Shown: one piece after another, positions 61,676 through 64,000 of the stretch | Position numbering within the stretch: the first letter of the stretch is position 1 | Layout of the letters: each line of letters starts with the position of its first letter | Assembly (NCBI GenBank): GCA_049177145.1 | Contig: CP185406.1 | Span: forward strand, 62,001-126,000 | DNA from: Hennigella sp049177145 | GTDB taxonomy: Bacteria; Bacillota_I; Bacilli_A; Mycoplasmatales; Mycoplasmoidaceae | Direction: 5' to 3' | DNA length: 64,000 nucleotides | The notes under the pieces: model-generated | The model's database searches: none | Seen by the model: the letters and a program-made list of their open reading frames with translations, nothing else | What the model was told of the DNA's origin: nothing | Made by a program: the position numbers and the translations under genes

Positions 61676-61681
61676 ATTATA
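61676..61681 (-). promoter_or_regulatory. -10 placing the Cys-rich lipoprotein ATG at +1
   Basis: TATAAT on the minus strand, six bases (TTATAT) before ATG 61669. Confidence 0.75.
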
Positions 61682-61691
61682 TAAAAATAAA

Positions 61692-61715
61692 AAAATAGGA
61701 ATTTCCTATTTTTTT
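61692..61715 (-). terminator. Terminator of the last lipoprotein
   Basis: AAAAATAGGAAATTTCCTATTTTT: a 12-bp perfect inverted repeat with T run on the minus strand. Confidence 0.85.
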
Positions 61716-64000
61716 ATTCACCCATAGGTTTCTTTACTCAGTCTTTAATTCATGTTGAATCAAACTTGTTATATAGTAAAGCATCATGAACTACTAGCTT
61801 CTTACCTTTAAAGACTTGTTTAATTGCGTCTTTCATAGCATCTTGTTGATATTTGCTATCATTAGCAAATGTACATAGAATGTATCAGAATTCATTTAAG
61901 GTAATAGCATTAGTTGGATCCATTGATCAAGTTGAATTAATAAATGTAGGTGTCATGTGTTTTTCATGAACATCTGCCATGTTAATTTGTGTTACCATTA
62001 GCTTGAAACCTTCATTCTTTTGGTTTTCAAAGCAGAAACCATCATACATACCTTTACGAAGTTCTACATTTTCTAGACGTTTGAAAGCTGTTTCATAGAA
62101 TGTTTTATTGTTTTTCAATGCTTCTAGAATGTCATACTTCATTTCTATTAAAGCTGTATCAGGGTGTTCATAACGACGTTTACCTGTGGCAATATCATTA
62201 AAGATATTATCTTGGTTGTGTAATTCTTTACCAACCTTACCAGCTAATGTTCTTAGGTCTTCTGTGTTAGAGTAAGTTACAAACTTATGTGCTAATTTGT
62301 GAGCGATTGGTGAAATATCATCAAATCCTATTGCTGGTTTTTCATCAACTTGAATTGATTTAAAGTAATATTCGTTAGCTTCGCCTTCGCCAAGACCTAC
62401 ACCAGCTCATGGATATCAAACACCTGTGTTTTCATCTACTGTTACACCTGTATCAACAGCTTTTGTTTCAAATACTGAGTGACTAAATGGTTTTGAGCCA
62501 TTGCCAAAGGCAGCACCAGCTAAACCACTATCAGAGTCTAGTTCGTTTTTACTTGGTGTTTGGATACCTAAGAAACCACCTAATTGTTTAGTTGTATGAG
62601 CAGTATCATTAAATACTTTATTTATAACATTTCAATATGAATCAAAGTCACCACGTAATTTTGGAGCTGCTGTTGTTGATGTTTGAGCAGTATTACCTGT
62701 ATAGTTTCAATAATCGTAGATGTTAGCAGCATCTGCTACTCATTCATATGGGTTGTTTTCTAATGTAGATGGGTCTTCTTTGTTAGTTATAAATGGATCA
62801 TATGTGTTGTATTTAGTTAAATATGCAACATATGCTCTTTCGCCATCTTTGATGGTGTCTTCTAGAGCATTGTAGAATCTTTCAAAGTTATTCTTAGCTA
62901 AATAACCCATTGTTATTTGGAACAATTTAAATGATAAATAATCGTCATTGAATTCACCGCTATTTATCTTGTTTGTAGCAACGAGTCTTTCATAAGCTGC
63001 AGAAATTGTTGTATAGAAATCAGTTGTTGATGATGCTGCAAGATTAGCAAAGTTATTATCACTTGTTAAAACCTTCTTTGCTTTATAAGCAGAAGTGATT
63101 TCATCATCAGCTCCAGTCAGGATGTTAGCTATTTTATAGTTATCATCTTTAAATGTTTCATCATCATTAATATAAAGATCATATGTATTTCATTTAATTT
63201 CATTAGCTAATGAATTTGAATCTAAGAATGAATACATTGTTTTGTCAACAATTCATGATTCATATCAATATCTATTACTTTGTGCTTGTTTAGCTTTAGC
63301 TATTCTTGCTGAAAAACCAGAAGATGAGCTATCTTTTGTAACACTTGATATGTCGTTGATAAATGGAATATTGAATGTAGCGTCACTAAATGCAGCAACA
63401 ATTTCGGATTTGCTGTATTTTGGTTGGCCTTGTGCTGCTGTACTATTTATTGTTGGTATATCTTTATCAGTTGAATCAACACCAAAATATAGTGGATGAA
63501 GCATCAATTCAATAACATCATAGTAATTGTGCATTGTTTCATATGCAGTTTGTTTTGGTTCATTTAATGCAACCATTGGTGCTAATAAACCATTTTCAAA
63601 TATCTTATTTGAACCAACATCATTCTTAGAGTTACTTACTTGTGTTGAACGATAAGCATAAATCTTTTTGTTTGAGTTAACAATGTTATCAAAGATTGAT
63701 TTCTTAACATCAGCATCACGAGTTGCTTTAATATATTGAGCAACATTTTCTCAATCTCCAAGTTTTTGGCTATCTTTGCCTTCACAAACTTGAGTGAAGA
63801 ATAATTTAGTGTCATCTGTTACTTCAACACCAGCTTCGTATGTTTCAATGTCTCTAAAGACATTTAATTCTTGTTTTTGACTTAGAGCTATTTCAAGAAT
63901 AATGTCAGCAAAGTTATTTTTGAAGTAATCATATAAGTCTCCAGACTTGCTACCAAAAACATTAGCTGATGTTATTCCATCATCTCAACCAATTTTGTGT
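61714..64000 (-). CDS. Large surface protein, C-terminal part (probable lipoprotein)
   Basis: At least 761 residues; the start lies beyond the window. The frame is open across several TGA Trp codons. It is soluble, Asn/Ser/Lys-rich and mostly helical: QKQELNVFRDIETYEAGVEVTDDTKLFFTQVCEG, FARIAKAKQAQSNRYWYESWIVDK-like and VINKVFNDTAHTTKQLGGFLGIQTPSKNELDSDSGLAGAAFG segments. The C-terminal ~130 residues (KYDILEALKNNKTFYETAFKRLENVELRKGMYDGF..NEFWYILCTFAND) look like a compact domain. Comparable very large lipoproteins occur in several mycoplasmas, but I cannot name the family. No signal peptide is visible because of truncation. Confidence 0.75.

Overview
This window is an AT-rich mollicute (Mycoplasma-like) chromosome segment read with UGA as tryptophan. 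Nearly every gene contains in-frame TGA codons at conserved Trp positions; the Trp before the CGPC active site of thioredoxin is TGA, for example. RF1 (prfA) is present and no RF2 is seen. Surface proteins carry mollicute-type lipoboxes ending in Ser-Cys. I cannot fix the species. The BspA-like Cys/Phe repeat protein hints at a host mucosal or gut lifestyle, but that is inference.

Layout: 1-2268 mnmG (partial)-rsmG-ParA-like. 2374-3555 lipoprotein. 3617-9551 (minus) rpsB, nusG, secE, two rpmG, trxA, topA and a decayed dprA. 9770-12818 (minus) a small ORF, trmD, yitT-type membrane protein, rplS, rpsP. 12926-24237 a degenerate alanine-dehydrogenase-like gene, ispH, ileS, dinB, tlyA, a BI-1-like membrane protein, a HIT protein, tandem pnuC-like genes, a small lipoprotein, rpsD and a macrodomain gene. 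24284-28298 (minus) two amino-acid permeases and ung. 28344-32924 (minus) rpsF-ssb-rpsR-rplI-dnaB-lipoprotein. 33088 tRNA-Thr. 33194-34901 (minus) small membrane proteins and rplU-prp-rpmA. 35053-38286 (minus) a 1077-residue modular lipoprotein. 38472-46664 (minus) a nucleoside-type ABC system (tsaC, BMP-like binding protein, ATPase, two permeases, a basic coiled-coil protein). 46808-55437 a second ssb-like gene, thrS, a HAD-like pseudoenzyme, rpmE, prfA-prmC, a third permease and an EzrA-like protein. 55557-58559 rpsL-rpsG-fusA. 58595-64000 four lipoproteins, the last running off the window.

Themes: (1) Translation and replication genes sit in classic Firmicute-type clusters. (2) Transport of amino acids, nucleosides and NAD precursors replaces biosynthesis. 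(3) Many promoters place TATAAT exactly 6 or 9 bases before the ATG without a Shine-Dalgarno sequence, so leaderless mRNAs look common. (4) Several genes keep a full-length frame but have lost catalytic residues: ParA-like, DprA-like, Ald-like, HAD-like, and the ThrRS editing domain. (5) Lipoprotein genes carry (TA)n tracts, palindromes and hairpins at their 5' ends, suggesting variable or conditional expression. No gene-free stretch exceeds about 300 bases. The larger gaps (9552-9769, 22893-23096, 32925-33087, 46665-46807) hold leaders, promoters and terminators. No rRNA, CRISPR array or insertion sequence was seen.
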